From an uncultured Lachnospiraceae bacterium (lineage in GTDB: Bacteria > Bacillota > Clostridia > Lachnospirales > Lachnospiraceae): DNA of 62,171 bases. The stretch lies in assembly GCA_946491665.1 (NCBI GenBank), contig CAMLYL010000006.1, positions 1 to 62,171 on the forward strand, given 5' to 3'. Under the pieces are notes generated by a model, which was not told the origin of the DNA, ran no database searches, and saw nothing but the letters and a program-made list of their open reading frames with translations. Each line of letters opens with the position of its first letter. The first letter of the stretch is position 1. The translations under genes and the position numbers were made by a program. Below, in pieces: positions 42,551 to 54,442 of the stretch.

Positions 42551-42605
42551 CTGCACAGGAACTTTGTTGCTGTGCAGTAAAAAACGCTCCGCTGAGGATT
42601 GCGCT
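42551..42605 (+). repeat. Two-hairpin intergenic repeat, copy B
   Basis: CTGCACA (42551-42557) and TGTGCAG (42571-42577) enclose GGAACTTTGTTGC; then ACGCTCCGCTGAGGATTGCGC as second hairpin. Same order and core words as copy A at 14909-14957, with compensating differences in the first stem. Lies between the riboswitch terminator and pflA. Confidence 0.6.
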
Positions 42606-42668
42606 GCGGCAGAGTAAAAGATGTCGTCCGGGCAAATCATGTGCAACTTATAAACAGGAGATTTTGTC

Positions 42669-43394
42669 ATGCTGTTGGGACGTATTCATTCCATTGAATC
42701 TATGGGACTGGTAGACGGACCGGGTATACGGACGGTTGTCTTTCTGCAGGGGTGCCGTCTCAGATGCCGGTATTGTCATAATCCGGACACCTGGGCTCTC
42801 AGCGGGGAAAAAGAGCAGCTTCTGGCGCCCGCTGAGCTGGTAAAAAAACTGATCCGTTTCAAGCCTTACTACGGGAAGCAGGGCGGAGTGACATTTTCAG
42901 GAGGGGAGCCGCTTCTGCAGAAGGAGTTTCTGCTGGAGACTCTGAAACTCTGCCGGGAGGCCGGAATTCATACCTGTCTGGATACCGCCGGATGCGGGGA
43001 AGGCGGATATGAGGAGATCCTGAATTACACAGATCTGGTTCTTTTCGATGTAAAGCATTATACCCGGGAGGGTTATCGCGCTGTCACGGGACAGGATCCG
43101 GATGAAGTTCTGAAGTTTTTTGCAGCCCTTGAAGAGTCCGGCACGCCTTACTGGGTGCGGCATGTTGTGGTTCCGCATCTTACGGATGGAAAAGAACACC
43201 TGGAAGGACTGGAAAAATATCTGTCCGGACGGGCACAGCTTCAGAAAGTGGAGCTTCTGCCCTATCATGTCCTGGGAAAATCAAAGTATCACAGTCTCGG
43301 AATCCCCTGTCCGCTGGAGCGGACGGAAGCCATGGATCCGGAAGTGACGGCAGAGTGGCAGGAGAGGATCAACCGGAATCTGAATCTGAAATAA
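42669..43394 (+). CDS. pflA: Pyruvate formate-lyase activating enzyme
   Basis: Radical SAM enzyme of 241 residues that puts the glycyl radical on PflB. The cluster motif C-x3-C-x2-C is Cys29, Cys33 and Cys36 in GCRLRCRYCHNPDTW; TFSGGEPLLQ is the SAM-contact region. Its order before pflB is the reverse of E. coli but common in Clostridia. Start ATG follows CAGGAGATTTTGTC. Expression depends on the ZTP riboswitch upstream. pflB starts 51 bases downstream. Confidence 0.94.
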   Translation: MLLGRIHSIESMGLVDGPGIRTVVFLQGCRLRCRYCHNPDTWALSGEKEQLLAPAELVKKLIRFKPYYGKQGGVTFSGGEPLLQKEFLLETLKLCREAGIHTCLDTAGCGEGGYEEILNYTDLVLFDVKHYTREGYRAVTGQDPDEVLKFFAALEESGTPYWVRHVVVPHLTDGKEHLEGLEKYLSGRAQLQKVELLPYHVLGKSKYHSLGIPCPLERTEAMDPEVTAEWQERINRNLNLK

Positions 43395-43445
43395 CAGCAG
43401 CAGACAGCAGCCGGCAGGAAACAGCCGGGAAAGGAGACAGAGACA

Positions 43446-45689
43446 ATGAGTATTGATGTAAACTGCACAGCGTGGAAAGGCTTTCACACAGGGGAATGGA
43501 GACATCTGGTAAATGTCAGGAATTTTATTCAGAAAAATTATACTCCCTACGAAGGTGACGAAGGATTTCTTACATCCACAACAGAGCGGACTGACAGGGT
43601 CTGGGAAAAAGCCCATGCGCTGATCGTGGAGGAGGTTCAGAAAGGAATTATTGATGTGGAGACGAATGTGGTTTCCGGCATTAATAATTTTGCTCCCGGG
43701 TACATCGATAAAGAGAATGAGGTAATCGTGGGGCTGCAGACGGATGCGCCCTTAAAGCGTATCGTAAATCTGTACGGCGGCATGCGGATGGCTACATCGG
43801 CTCTGAAACAATACGGATATCAGCTGAATCCGGAAATCGAGCGTCATTTCAGGCTTTACCGCAAGACCCATAATGACGGAGTGTTTGACGCATATCCGAA
43901 ACGCACCCGTCTTGCGCGCAGCGCCGGACTTCTTACCGGTCTTCCGGACGCTTACGGAAGAGGGCGGATTGTAGGAGATTACCGGAGAGTTCCCCTTTAC
44001 GGTACGGATTTTCTCATTGAGGAAAAACAGAAGGATCTGGATATGCTGGACGGCCCCATGACGGATGAGCAGATCCGTCTGCGGGAGGAAGTGCAGATGC
44101 AGATCCGGGCGCTGAAAGAGATGGCGGAAATGGCGGCGGGATATGGCTGTGATATTACTGTTCCCGCAGAAAATGCGCGGGAAGCGGTTCAGAACCTGTA
44201 TCTGGCATATCTGGCCGGCATCAAAGAAAATAACGGAGCAGCCACTTCACTGGGACGGACAGCTACATTTCTGGATATTTATATTCAGAGAGATCTTGAG
44301 CGGGGCATTCTCACGGAGCAGGAGGCGCAGGAACTGATTGACCAGTTTATTATCAAGCTGCGTATGGTAAGGCATCTGCGCACCCCGGAATATAATGAGC
44401 TGTTTGGCGGAGACCCTACCTGGGTGACAGAATCTCTTGGAGGCATGGGAAATGACGGCCGTACCCTGGTGACAAAGACTACATTCCGTTATCTTCATAC
44501 TCTGACTAATCTGGGGACGGCTCCCGAGCCGAACCTGACTGTACTGTGGAGTCAGAATCTGCCGGATGCCTTTAAAAAATACTGCGCAAAGATGAGTATT
44601 GATACCGACTCTATCCAGTATGAAAATGATGATCTGATGCGCCCTCTTTATGGAGACGACTACTGTATTGCCTGCTGTGTTTCCGCCATGAGCGTGGGAA
44701 AGCAGATGCAGTTTTTCGGAGCCCGGGCCAATCTGGCCAAGAGTCTGCTTTATGCCATAAACGGCGGTGTGGATGAGAAAAAGGGACTGAAGGTGATTCC
44801 CGGGGTTGAGAAAGATAATGACGAGGCGCTGGAGTATTCCAAAGTGCTTACAAATTATAAAAAAGTTCTGGCTTATGTGGCGGAGCTTTATGTGGATACA
44901 ATCAATATTATCCATTATATGCACGACAAATATGCTTACGAAGCCAGCCAGATGGCTCTTCATGATACCCTGGTGGAGCGTCTGGCCGCGTTCGGCGTAG
45001 CGGGGCTTTCCATTGCGGCGGATTCCCTGTCTGCCATCAAATTTGCGAAGGTAAAACCGATCCGCAATGAAGAGGGGATCGCAGTGGATTTTGAGGTGGA
45101 AGGAGACTTCCCCAAATACGGAAATGACGATGAGCGGGTGGATGATATCGCTGTAGAGCTGGTATCTTATTTCTCGGCGGAGCTGAAAAAGCATCCTCTT
45201 TACAGGAACGCAATACATACATTGTCGGCTCTTACGATCACAAGTAATGTCATGTACGGCAAGAAAACGGGATCTACCCCTGACGGCCGCAAGGCGGGAG
45301 AACCATTTGCGCCGGGCGCGAATCCCATGCACGGCCGGGACGAAAACGGAGCCCTCGCGTCTTTGAATTCCGTGGCGAAAATTCCCTACCGGGCAGTATG
45401 TCAGGACGGCGTTTCCAATACATTTTCCATTGTGCCGGGAGCATTGGGAAAATCCGTGGAAGAGAGAAAGGATAATCTGGTAACCATTCTTGACGGATAT
45501 TTTTCTCAGGGCGCCCATCATCTGAATGTAAATGTAATGGACCGTCAGGTGCTGCTGGACGCTATGGAACATCCGGAGCAGTATCCGACTCTTACAATTC
45601 GGGTATCCGGCTACGCAGTGAATTTCAACCGCCTCAGCAGAGAGCAGCAGCTGGAGGTGATTAAGCGGACTTTCCATGAGAGTATGTAA
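43446..45689 (+). CDS. pflB: Formate C-acetyltransferase (pyruvate formate-lyase)
   Basis: 747-residue glycyl radical enzyme that turns pyruvate and CoA into acetyl-CoA and formate in anaerobic metabolism. Active-site Cys410-Cys411 in IACCVS and the radical Gly722 in RVSGYAVNF near the C-terminus are both present, and the N-terminal [19 protein letters not shown] (part: [16 protein letters not shown]) is typical of true PflB, not of diol dehydratases. AAAGGAGACAGAGAC upstream of the ATG. Followed by a terminator at 45804-45837. Confidence 0.96.
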   Translation: MSIDVNCTAWKGFHTGEWRHLVNVRNFIQKNYTPYEGDEGFLTSTTERTDRVWEKAHALIVEEVQKGIIDVETNVVSGINNFAPGYIDKENEVIVGLQTDAPLKRIVNLYGGMRMATSALKQYGYQLNPEIERHFRLYRKTHNDGVFDAYPKRTRLARSAGLLTGLPDAYGRGRIVGDYRRVPLYGTDFLIEEKQKDLDMLDGPMTDEQIRLREEVQMQIRALKEMAEMAAGYGCDITVPAENAREAVQNLYLAYLAGIKENNGAATSLGRTATFLDIYIQRDLERGILTEQEAQELIDQFIIKLRMVRHLRTPEYNELFGGDPTWVTESLGGMGNDGRTLVTKTTFRYLHTLTNLGTAPEPNLTVLWSQNLPDAFKKYCAKMSIDTDSIQYENDDLMRPLYGDDYCIACCVSAMSVGKQMQFFGARANLAKSLLYAINGGVDEKKGLKVIPGVEKDNDEALEYSKVLTNYKKVLAYVAELYVDTINIIHYMHDKYAYEASQMALHDTLVERLAAFGVAGLSIAADSLSAIKFAKVKPIRNEEGIAVDFEVEGDFPKYGNDDERVDDIAVELVSYFSAELKKHPLYRNAIHTLSALTITSNVMYGKKTGSTPDGRKAGEPFAPGANPMHGRDENGALASLNSVAKIPYRAVCQDGVSNTFSIVPGALGKSVEERKDNLVTILDGYFSQGAHHLNVNVMDRQVLLDAMEHPEQYPTLTIRVSGYAVNFNRLSREQQLEVIKRTFHESM

Positions 45690-45803
45690 GTAATGTACAT
45701 GATGGCTGAGGGTCTGTGCGGCGCTGTCGTATTTATGACCGGAACCGGAGTGACGGCATCTGTTTCAAACAGAGTGAAAAATAAAAAAGTGAGAAAATGA
45801 GAG

Positions 45804-45837
45804 AAAAACGGAGATATAGTGATGTATCTCCGTTTTT
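45804..45837 (+). terminator. Terminator after pflB
   Basis: AAAAACGGAGATA (45804-45816) against TATCTCCGTTTTT (45825-45837); perfect 13-bp stem that ends in the T run. Confidence 0.9.
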
Positions 45838-45864
45838 AATTGAAATTAGCAGAAAATTATCCGG

Positions 45865-45893
45865 TTGCGCATCCCTTCTAAAATGCATATTAT
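45865..45893 (+). promoter_or_regulatory. Promoter of the groESL operon
   Basis: TTGCGC at 45865-45870 and TATTAT at 45888-45893, 17-base spacer. The CIRCE element begins 12 bases after the -10, near the expected transcription start. Confidence 0.6.
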
Positions 45894-45905
45894 ACTGATT
45901 AGTGG

Positions 45906-45932
45906 TTAGCACTCGAAATAAATGAGTGCTAA
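45906..45932. promoter_or_regulatory. CIRCE element (HrcA operator)
   Basis: TTAGCACTC, nine-base spacer, GAGTGCTAA: a perfect match to the CIRCE consensus. HrcA binding here would repress groES-groEL until heat or folding stress. hrcA itself is not in the window. Confidence 0.97.
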
Positions 45933-45952
45933 CAAAGAGAAAGTGATATTGA

Positions 45953-46264
<312 letters not shown>

Positions 46265-46307
46265 GAGACAACAGATAATTCAGATATGATATAAGATTTG
46301 ATTTTAG

Positions 46308-47942
<1,635 letters not shown>

Positions 47943-47972
47943 GAGAAGTCTTACTGAAAACAGAGGCGTTCA

Positions 47973-48008
47973 AAATGGCACGATGCGGAATGCACCGTGC
48001 CATTTTTA
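47973..48008 (+). terminator. Terminator after groEL
   Basis: AAAATGGCACG (47973-47983) against CGTGCCATTTT (47997-48007) with a T run. Confidence 0.9.
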
Positions 48009-48140
48009 GGATTATGCATATGGTGTTATTTATATAAAAAGGAAACTCTTCCCGCGGAACAATCGTTCCATTGCGCTTTCCTGTTCTGACTTCAATAATT
48101 ATCTGTGGATTTTTATATGTATTACAAAGGGGAAGAGGAA

Positions 48141-48869
48141 TTGAGAAAGGTATTGATACTGGAAGATAATGAAAATGTACAGATACTATTGAGAAAAATA
48201 TTCGCAAGTCTTGAAATTCACAGTTCTCTTTTTATTACAGATTCCATAAGGGAAGCTTATGCTGCCGCAGTTGATGATTTCATTGATTTGTTTGTGGTGG
48301 ATATTGTACTGGATCACGGAAGATCCACAGATGTATCCGGTATTACATTTGTAGAGCGGATCAGAACCATTGAGCATTACAAGCTGATTCCGGTTGTTTT
48401 TATTACAGGGCTGGAGGATCCGAAACTTTATGCCTACAGTCAGCTGCATTGCTACAGTTATCTGGAAAAGCCTTTTGATTTCCGGAAGACCGTGAATCTG
48501 TTTCGTGAAATTCTGAAATATACGAGGATCAGGCCGGAGATTACGGAGAATTTCTATTTTCGGAAAGACGGCGTATTGTATTCCGTAGAAACCAGGAAAA
48601 TCGTTTTTATTGAGATACGCGCCAAGAAATTGTATCTGAAATGTGAGGACGATCTTGTGATACTGCCCTATGTGCCGCTTTCCAGATTTGCGAAAGATCT
48701 GGATCCCCGATATTTTCTTCAGTGCAGCAGAAGTACAATCGTAAACCGCAGATATATCAGTTCTGTGGATACGGTTAATAATTATATCTCTCTGAAACGG
48801 GAACTGGGAAGACTGGACATCGGGCGGGTAATGAAATCAGAATTCATGAACCGGCTGAGAAGCGAATGA
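48141..48869 (+). CDS. LytTR-type response regulator
   Basis: 242 residues: N-terminal receiver domain (VLILEDNENVQILLR, phospho-acceptor Asp in LFVVDIVLDHG, IPVVFITGLEDP, YLEKPFD with the conserved Lys) and C-terminal LytTR DNA-binding domain (KIVFIEIRAKKLYLKC, FLQCSRSTIVNRRYISSV). TTG 48141 is taken as start because AAAGGGGAAGAGG precedes it and the product then begins directly with the receiver strand; ATG 48117 lacks a binding site. No histidine kinase gene is adjacent. The long non-coding stretch downstream contains repeated GAACCG/CGGTTC words that might be its targets. Confidence 0.85.
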   Translation: MRKVLILEDNENVQILLRKIFASLEIHSSLFITDSIREAYAAAVDDFIDLFVVDIVLDHGRSTDVSGITFVERIRTIEHYKLIPVVFITGLEDPKLYAYSQLHCYSYLEKPFDFRKTVNLFREILKYTRIRPEITENFYFRKDGVLYSVETRKIVFIEIRAKKLYLKCEDDLVILPYVPLSRFAKDLDPRYFLQCSRSTIVNRRYISSVDTVNNYISLKRELGRLDIGRVMKSEFMNRLRSE

Positions 48870-49250
48870 TCTGCCGCGATGTTATTATATGCAAAAAGCA
48901 ATTGTATGAACCGGAATGCATCAGGGTACTCTCTTATTGCGGTCATGGATTTCTGAATAACAGATGCAGCCTGCGGTTATACAATTGCTTATGCAATCGG
49001 AACCTTTTTCAGTCATTTTTCTGCGGTTCACTTACTTTTGTATTTTAACAGAAAAAGGATGGGAATTAAGAATTTAAGTGTGAACCGTGCTAAAAAACGT
49101 CTAAACGTATCGGCAAAAGGTTCGCTTTGGAGTTTATGGCGCGGTTCAGAGTGAAATTGATAACGTTCTGTGAGAAAAATACAAAAATAATGTATAAAAT
49201 ATCATAGAGTTCCTATGACATTTTATTTGTACGGAACCAGCGTTTCTGAA
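48870..49250. other. Long non-coding stretch with nested inverted repeats
   Basis: Between the LytTR gene and the second ROK kinase no gene is found. A stem AAGCAATTGTATGAACCG (48896-48913) / CGGTTATACAATTGCTT (48974-48990) with one bulge encloses a second stem TGCATC (48917-48922) / GATGCA (48963-48968). Further on, CGGTTCACTTA (49024-49034), TAAGTGTGAACCG (49075-49087) and GCGGTTCA (49141-49148) are complementary, so the middle arm can pair with either neighbour. Could be a structured RNA, a regulator-binding array, or a decayed element. Confidence 0.45.
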
Positions 49251-49285
49251 AAAATACATCTTTTTGCGGAAAGGTGTATTTTTTT
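49251..49285 (+). terminator. Hairpin with T run upstream of the second ROK gene
   Basis: AAAATACATC (49251-49260) and GGTGTATTTTTTT (from 49273) form a terminator-like stem with one G-T pair. A TATACT at 49290-49295 lies just after it, so the ROK gene probably starts its own transcript there. Confidence 0.6.
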
Positions 49286-49327
49286 ATGTTATACTATTGG
49301 GAAGCAAAAAAGAGCAGGAGGATTGTT

Positions 49328-50266
49328 ATGGAAAGGTATGCGTTTGGTATTGATGTGGGCGGCACGACTGTAAAAATGGGATTTTTTTCTGACCGGGGCG
49401 AACTGCTGGAAAAATGGGAGATTCCAACGGATACTTCCGATCATGGAGCAAATATTATTCCGGATATCGCATCAGCTGTAGAGGAAAAACTGGCGGAAAA
49501 ACAGCTTGGGAAGGAAGATGTAATCGGTGTCGGCATCGGAGTGCCCGGTCCGGTGGATGCGAAGGGCTGTGTACGGCAGTGTGTAAACCTGGGCTGGGGA
49601 ACTTTTCAGCTGGAGGAAGCTGTGGAAAAGGCGGTGGGACTGCCCTGCAGAGCAGGAAACGACGCCAATGTAGCGACTCTGGGAGAGATGTACAAAGGCT
49701 GTGCCCGGGAGTACCGCCAGCTTGTCATGCTGACTCTGGGAACCGGGGTAGGCGGCGGGATTATTATTGATGGAAAGATTCTGCCGGGAAGCTGCGGAGC
49801 CGCAGGCGAAGTGGGACATATGCCGATGAACGTTCATGAGACAGCCGTCTGCGGATGCGGCAGGAAAGGATGCCTGGAACAGTATGTATCCGCCAACGGC
49901 ATTGCCAGAGTAACTGCGCTGGCGCTGCGGGAGACAGAGGAGGAAACAGTTTTAAGGAAACTGGAGAAAATTACCGCAAAGGATATTTTTGATGCGGCAA
50001 AGGCGGGAGACGCGTTTGCTCTGCGCATGGTTGACAAATTAGGAAAGACTCTTGGAATGGCCTGTGCCCGTATTGCCACAGTGATTGATCCGGAGGCATT
50101 TGTGTTTGGCGGAGGTGTGTCCAGGGCAGGAAGTATACTGACAGAGGTAATCGAAAAATATTATAATGAGTATGCTTTTAAAACCGGAGCGAAATTCCTT
50201 CTGGCAGAGCTCGGAAATGACGCCGGGATCTATGGAAGCGTTAAAATGATACTGGATCAGGAATAA
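49328..50266 (+). CDS. ROK-family sugar kinase (glucokinase-like), second
   Basis: 312 residues; paralogue of the kinase at 30021-30968 over its whole length, with the same IDVGGTTVKMG, GNDANVATLGE, LTLGTGVGGG and zinc motif CGCGRKGCLEQY. It stands upstream of the arabinose genes but with a 63-base gap and its own upstream signals. Likely the general glucokinase, leaving the first copy to the glycoside operon. ATG 49328 follows AGCAGGAGGATTG. Confidence 0.92.
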   Translation: MERYAFGIDVGGTTVKMGFFSDRGELLEKWEIPTDTSDHGANIIPDIASAVEEKLAEKQLGKEDVIGVGIGVPGPVDAKGCVRQCVNLGWGTFQLEEAVEKAVGLPCRAGNDANVATLGEMYKGCAREYRQLVMLTLGTGVGGGIIIDGKILPGSCGAAGEVGHMPMNVHETAVCGCGRKGCLEQYVSANGIARVTALALRETEEETVLRKLEKITAKDIFDAAKAGDAFALRMVDKLGKTLGMACARIATVIDPEAFVFGGGVSRAGSILTEVIEKYYNEYAFKTGAKFLLAELGNDAGIYGSVKMILDQE

Positions 50267-50329
50267 ATGACCGGGCGTCAGGGCAGAGAACCGGAAGGTC
50301 CGGAATGATAGAAAGGGAGGAGATTGCCG

Positions 50330-51931
50330 ATGGATAAAGCGAAAACGGCGAAGATGATTGAACAGGGGCAGGCGGTTCTGGGGATTGAATTCGGTTCCAC
50401 CAGAATCAAGGCGGTTTTGATTGATGAGGACAATCAGCCGGTTGCCGATGGGGGACACGGCTGGGAGAACAGGCTGGAGGACGGGATCTGGACGTATACT
50501 CTTGAAGATATCTGGAGCGGACTCCGGAGCTGTTACAAAAATCTGAAGCAGGATGTGGCGGAAAAATACGGCGTGAGGCTGACGAAGCTTGCCGCCGTGG
50601 GCTTTTCCGGAATGATGCACGGGTATCTGGCTTTTGACGGAAAAGGACAGCTGCTGGTTCCTTTCCGAACCTGGCGAAATACCATGACGGAGCAGGCGGC
50701 AAAGAAGCTGTCGGGGCTGTTCCGGTTTAATATTCCTCAGCGCTGGAGCATTGCTCATCTGTATCAGGCGATACTGAATGATGAGCCCCATGTGAAGGAT
50801 GTTTGTTTTATCACCACGCTGGCCGGCTATATTCACTGGAAACTGACTGGTGAGAAAGTGGTGGGAATCGGTGAAGCCGCCGGAATGTTTCCGATTGACT
50901 CGGCGGCGAAGGATTATGAGCGGAGAATGATCCGTCAGTTTGATGAGCTGGTGGCGGATTGTCAGTATCCCTGGAAATTAGAGGAGATTCTGCCGGAGGT
51001 TCTGATGGCCGGAGAGTGCGCCGGCGTTCTCTCTGAAGAGGGGGCGAAGCTGCTGGACGAGGATGGAGATCTGGCATCCGGTGTTCCTGTCTGTCCGCCG
51101 GAGGGAGATGCGGGAACAGGCATGGCGGCCACCAACAGTGTGGCTGTCCGCACGGGCAATGTTTCTGCCGGAACCAGCGTATTTGCTATGGCGGTTCTGG
51201 AGAAAGAGCTTTCTTCTTATTATGAGGAGATCGATATGGTGACCACTCCCTCCGGTGATCCGGCTGCTATGGTTCACTGTAATAACTGTACATCAGATCT
51301 GAATGCCTGGACAGGACTTTTTGCAGAGGTACTGCGAACCTTTGGTACAGATCCGGATCCGGATGCTCTTTACGGGAATCTGTACCGGAAAGCTCTGGAA
51401 GGGGATGCGGACTGCGGAGGACTGCTGGCCTATAATTATTTTTCCGGTGAGAGTATTACCGGATTTGAGGAAGGCCGGCCGTTGTTTGTGAGAAAGCCGG
51501 ACAGCCGTTTTAATCTGGCGAATTTTATGCGCGCTCATCTGCTGACTTCTCTGGGAGCTCTTAAAAACGGTATGGATATTCTGATGAAGAAAGAGAAGAT
51601 ACAGCTGGATAAGATGTACGGACACGGCGGATTGTTTAAGACAAAAGGTGTGGGACAGCGGTTTATGGCGGCGGCTATTGATACCCCGGTGTATGTAATG
51701 GAGACAGCCGGCGAGGGCGGCGCCTGGGGCATTGCACTTCTGGCTTCTTATATGAAGAAACGGACAGAGGGAGAGAGTCTTGCGGATTACCTGAACAGAA
51801 GTGTGTTCCATGGGGAAGAAGGTATCTGTGAGAAGCCGGATCCGGCCGATGTGAAAGGCTTTGAGCTTTTTATGGAGCGTTATAACAGGGGACTTGCCAT
51901 TGAGCGGGCGGCGGTGGAGTCTCTGCTGTAA
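50330..51931 (+). CDS. FGGY-family carbohydrate kinase, probable ribulokinase
   Basis: 533 residues. N-terminal FGGY domain with [16 protein letters not shown] (phosphate-binding) and [13 protein letters not shown]-terminal domain with [25 protein letters not shown] (part: [15 protein letters not shown]) and [20 protein letters not shown] (part: [13 protein letters not shown]). Together with araD and araA downstream it would phosphorylate L-ribulose. It is not the classical AraB sequence, rather the clostridial xylulokinase-like type, so the symbol is left open. GGGAGGAGATTGCCG places the start at ATG 50330. Confidence 0.87.
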   Translation: MDKAKTAKMIEQGQAVLGIEFGSTRIKAVLIDEDNQPVADGGHGWENRLEDGIWTYTLEDIWSGLRSCYKNLKQDVAEKYGVRLTKLAAVGFSGMMHGYLAFDGKGQLLVPFRTWRNTMTEQAAKKLSGLFRFNIPQRWSIAHLYQAILNDEPHVKDVCFITTLAGYIHWKLTGEKVVGIGEAAGMFPIDSAAKDYERRMIRQFDELVADCQYPWKLEEILPEVLMAGECAGVLSEEGAKLLDEDGDLASGVPVCPPEGDAGTGMAATNSVAVRTGNVSAGTSVFAMAVLEKELSSYYEEIDMVTTPSGDPAAMVHCNNCTSDLNAWTGLFAEVLRTFGTDPDPDALYGNLYRKALEGDADCGGLLAYNYFSGESITGFEEGRPLFVRKPDSRFNLANFMRAHLLTSLGALKNGMDILMKKEKIQLDKMYGHGGLFKTKGVGQRFMAAAIDTPVYVMETAGEGGAWGIALLASYMKKRTEGESLADYLNRSVFHGEEGICEKPDPADVKGFELFMERYNRGLAIERAAVESLL

Positions 51932-52013
51932 ACGGCAGAGGACTTCATGCGGCGAACTGACCGGAGAAACTGCGGATCCGGGCGGGAACGAAAAGATTAA
52001 GGAGTAAAAGCTT

Positions 52014-52709
52014 ATGCTGGAAGAGTTAAAGAAACAGGTATATGAGGCGAATATGCTTCTCCCGAAATATGGTCTGGTGACCTTTACATGGGGGAATGTC
52101 AGCGGGATTGACCGGGAAGCGGGACTTTTTGTGATCAAGCCCAGCGGCGTGGAGTATGATCTGCTGACTCCGGAGGACATGGTGGTTGTGGATTTACAGG
52201 GAAATAAGGTGGAAGGGCGGTATAATCCCTCTTCTGATACACCTACCCACACTGTTTTATACAATCGGTTCCCGGAGGTGGGAGGCATTGTGCATACGCA
52301 TTCTCCGTGGGCAACAAGCTGGGCTCAGGCAGGCCGTGATATCCCCTGCTATGGGACAACGCATGCGGATTATATTTACGGCGAGGTTCCGTGCGTCCGG
52401 AATCTGACAAAAGAGGAGATTGAGGAAGCATATGAGTGGAACACCGGCGTCCTGATCGCTGATGAGTTTAAGGCCAGGGGAAAGGATTATATTGCTGTTC
52501 CCGCGGTACTCTGCAAAAATCACGGCCCCTTCACCTGGGGAAAGGACGCCCGTGAGGCGGTTCACAATGCGGTTGTGCTGGAAGAGGTGGCGAAGATGGC
52601 TGCCCGCTGTGAGTGGATCAATCCGCAAAACCACCCGGCGCCCCAGGAACTTCAGGATAAACATTATTACAGGAAACATGGCGCCAATGCCTATTATGGA
52701 CAGAAATAA
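52014..52709 (+). CDS. araD: L-ribulose-5-phosphate 4-epimerase
   Basis: 231-residue class II aldolase-family zinc enzyme converting L-ribulose 5-phosphate to D-xylulose 5-phosphate. Motifs: [40 protein letters not shown] with metal His, CYGTTHADY and [26 protein letters not shown] upstream. In E. coli the metal ligands are three His of the same layout. The araA gene follows after a 172-base gap that contains a structured element. Confidence 0.95.
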   Translation: MLEELKKQVYEANMLLPKYGLVTFTWGNVSGIDREAGLFVIKPSGVEYDLLTPEDMVVVDLQGNKVEGRYNPSSDTPTHTVLYNRFPEVGGIVHTHSPWATSWAQAGRDIPCYGTTHADYIYGEVPCVRNLTKEEIEEAYEWNTGVLIADEFKARGKDYIAVPAVLCKNHGPFTWGKDAREAVHNAVVLEEVAKMAARCEWINPQNHPAPQELQDKHYYRKHGANAYYGQK

Positions 52710-52753
52710 ATGCTGCTGTTTTTCACAGCCGCTTTAGTTGTTGCTATTCACAG

Positions 52754-52840
52754 CACCCCACCCATATGCGCCCCCGTCGCCTCTGTCGAGGCTCCAGTTT
52801 TGCTCCTTGAGGAGCTAAGGCTGCTTATGCGGGTGGAGTG
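52754..52840 (+). repeat. Candidate three-way-junction element between araD and araA
   Basis: Outer stem: CACCCCACCC (52754-52763) against GGGTGGAGTG (52831-52840), nine of ten paired, extended by part of ATATGC/GCTTATGC. Inside are two hairpins: GCCTC-TGTC-GAGGC (52779-52792) and GCTCC-TTGA-GGAGC (52802-52815), the latter extended by TT/AA. Higher G+C than its surroundings. May be a dispersed repeat or an RNA element in the araD-araA message. Confidence 0.5.
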
Positions 52841-52881
52841 ACAAAATATAGAAACATTTCAGTTGACAGGAGGATAAATTT

Positions 52882-54378
52882 ATGATTCCACAGAAAAAAT
52901 ATCAGTTCTGGTTCTGTACCGGTTCCCAGGATCTTTATGGGGATGAATGTCTCGCAAATGTGGCGGAGCATTCCGGAATTATTGTGAACGCCCTGAATGC
53001 CAGCGGCGAGCTGCCGTATGAGGTAATCTGGAAACCGACACTGATTACCAATGAACTGATCCGCAGAACCTTCAATGAGGCAAATACAGATGAGAATTGT
53101 GCCGGAGTGATTACCTGGATGCATACTTTTTCTCCGGCAAAATCCTGGATTCTGGGACTGCAGGAGTTCAGAAAGCCTTTGCTTCATCTGCATACCCAGT
53201 TTAACCGTGAGATCCCTTATGACACGATCGACATGGATTTCATGAATGAGAATCAGGCGGCTCACGGAGACCGGGAGTACGGGCACATTTTTTCCCGCTT
53301 GAATAAGGAAAGAAAGATAGTGGTCGGTTTCTGGGAGGATCGGGAAGTACAGAAGCAGATAGGTTCCTGGATGAGCACTGCGGTCGGCGTGATCGAGAGC
53401 AGTCATGTCCGTGTTATGAGAATTGCCGACAACATGAGAAATGTGGCGGTAACTGAAGGTGACAAGGTGGAGGCTCAGATCAAATTCGGATGGGAGGTCG
53501 ATGCTTATCCGGTCAATGAAGCGGTGGAAGCGGTTCATGCAGTTTCTCAGGCAGATGTGGACGCGCTGGTAGAAGAGTATTACAGCAGATATGAAATTCT
53601 TCTGGAAGGCAGGGATGAGAAGGAGTTCCGCCGGCATGTTGCCGTACAGGCTCAGATGGAGATTGGACTGGAGCGTTTCCTGGAGGCGAAGAATTATCAG
53701 GCTATTGTGACTCACTTTGGCGATCTGGGCGGCTTTCAGCAGCTTCCGGGACTGGCAATCCAGAGACTGATGGAAAAAGGATACGGTTTCGGCGGAGAAG
53801 GCGACTGGAAGACTGCGGCCATGGTACGGATCATGAAGATCATGACCCAGGGAAAGAAGGACGCCAAAGGAACTTCCTTTATGGAGGATTATACCTACAA
53901 TCTGGTTCCCGGTAAGGAGGGAATTCTGGAGGCTCATATGCTGGAGGTGTGTCCTTCTATTGCGGATGGTCCCATTTATATTAAGGAGCAGCCTCTGTCC
54001 ATGGGAGACAGGGAAGATCCGGCCCGTCTGGTATTTACTTCCAAAGAGGGACCGGGTGTGGCAGTATCTCTGATTGATCTTGGAAACCGTTTCCGCCTGA
54101 TTATCAATGAGGTGGACTGCAAAAAGACAGAGAAGCCCATGCCGAAGCTTCCGGTGGCGACAAACTTCTGGACGCCCCGGCCGAATCTTCAGATCGGCGC
54201 GCAGGCATGGATTCTGGCAGGAGGCGCCCACCATACTGCTTTCTCCTACGATCTGACTGCGGAGCAGATGGGAGACTGGGCGGAAGCCATGGGGATTGAG
54301 GCCGTTTATATTGATAATAATACAACCATCCGGCAGTTTAAGAATGAGCTGAGATGGAATTCCATCTATTACAGATAG
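52882..54378 (+). CDS. araA: L-arabinose isomerase
   Basis: 498 residues; converts L-arabinose to L-ribulose with a divalent metal. Typical stretches: FWFCTGSQDLYGDE at the start, WMHTFSPAKSWILGLQ, HLHTQFNREIPYD, GLGGFGGEGDWKTAA-like GYGFGGEGDWKTAAM with a metal Glu, FMEDYTY with the second Glu, and GGAHHTAFSYDL with the C-terminal His. CAGGAGGATAAATTT upstream. No arabinose transporter or AraR is in the window. Confidence 0.97.
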   Translation: MIPQKKYQFWFCTGSQDLYGDECLANVAEHSGIIVNALNASGELPYEVIWKPTLITNELIRRTFNEANTDENCAGVITWMHTFSPAKSWILGLQEFRKPLLHLHTQFNREIPYDTIDMDFMNENQAAHGDREYGHIFSRLNKERKIVVGFWEDREVQKQIGSWMSTAVGVIESSHVRVMRIADNMRNVAVTEGDKVEAQIKFGWEVDAYPVNEAVEAVHAVSQADVDALVEEYYSRYEILLEGRDEKEFRRHVAVQAQMEIGLERFLEAKNYQAIVTHFGDLGGFQQLPGLAIQRLMEKGYGFGGEGDWKTAAMVRIMKIMTQGKKDAKGTSFMEDYTYNLVPGKEGILEAHMLEVCPSIADGPIYIKEQPLSMGDREDPARLVFTSKEGPGVAVSLIDLGNRFRLIINEVDCKKTEKPMPKLPVATNFWTPRPNLQIGAQAWILAGGAHHTAFSYDLTAEQMGDWAEAMGIEAVYIDNNTTIRQFKNELRWNSIYYR

Positions 54379-54402
54379 GAAATCCAGTTGATGGCATGAT
54401 TT

Positions 54403-54442
54403 TGCAGGTGTGTCAAGAAAAAACACTTGACACCTGCTTTTT
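54403..54442 (+). terminator. Terminator after araA
   Basis: GCAGGTG-T-GTCAAG (54403-54416) against CTTGAC-ACCTGC (54426-54437), one bulge, followed by TTTTTCTT. Confidence 0.88.

Noticed and set aside
44247-45677. Open minus-strand frame of 476 codons opposite pflB
   Set aside because: Shadow of the real pflB gene; no family features.
48009-48140. tRNA or small RNA gene between groEL and the LytTR gene
   Set aside because: Only short imperfect repeats were seen; no cloverleaf.
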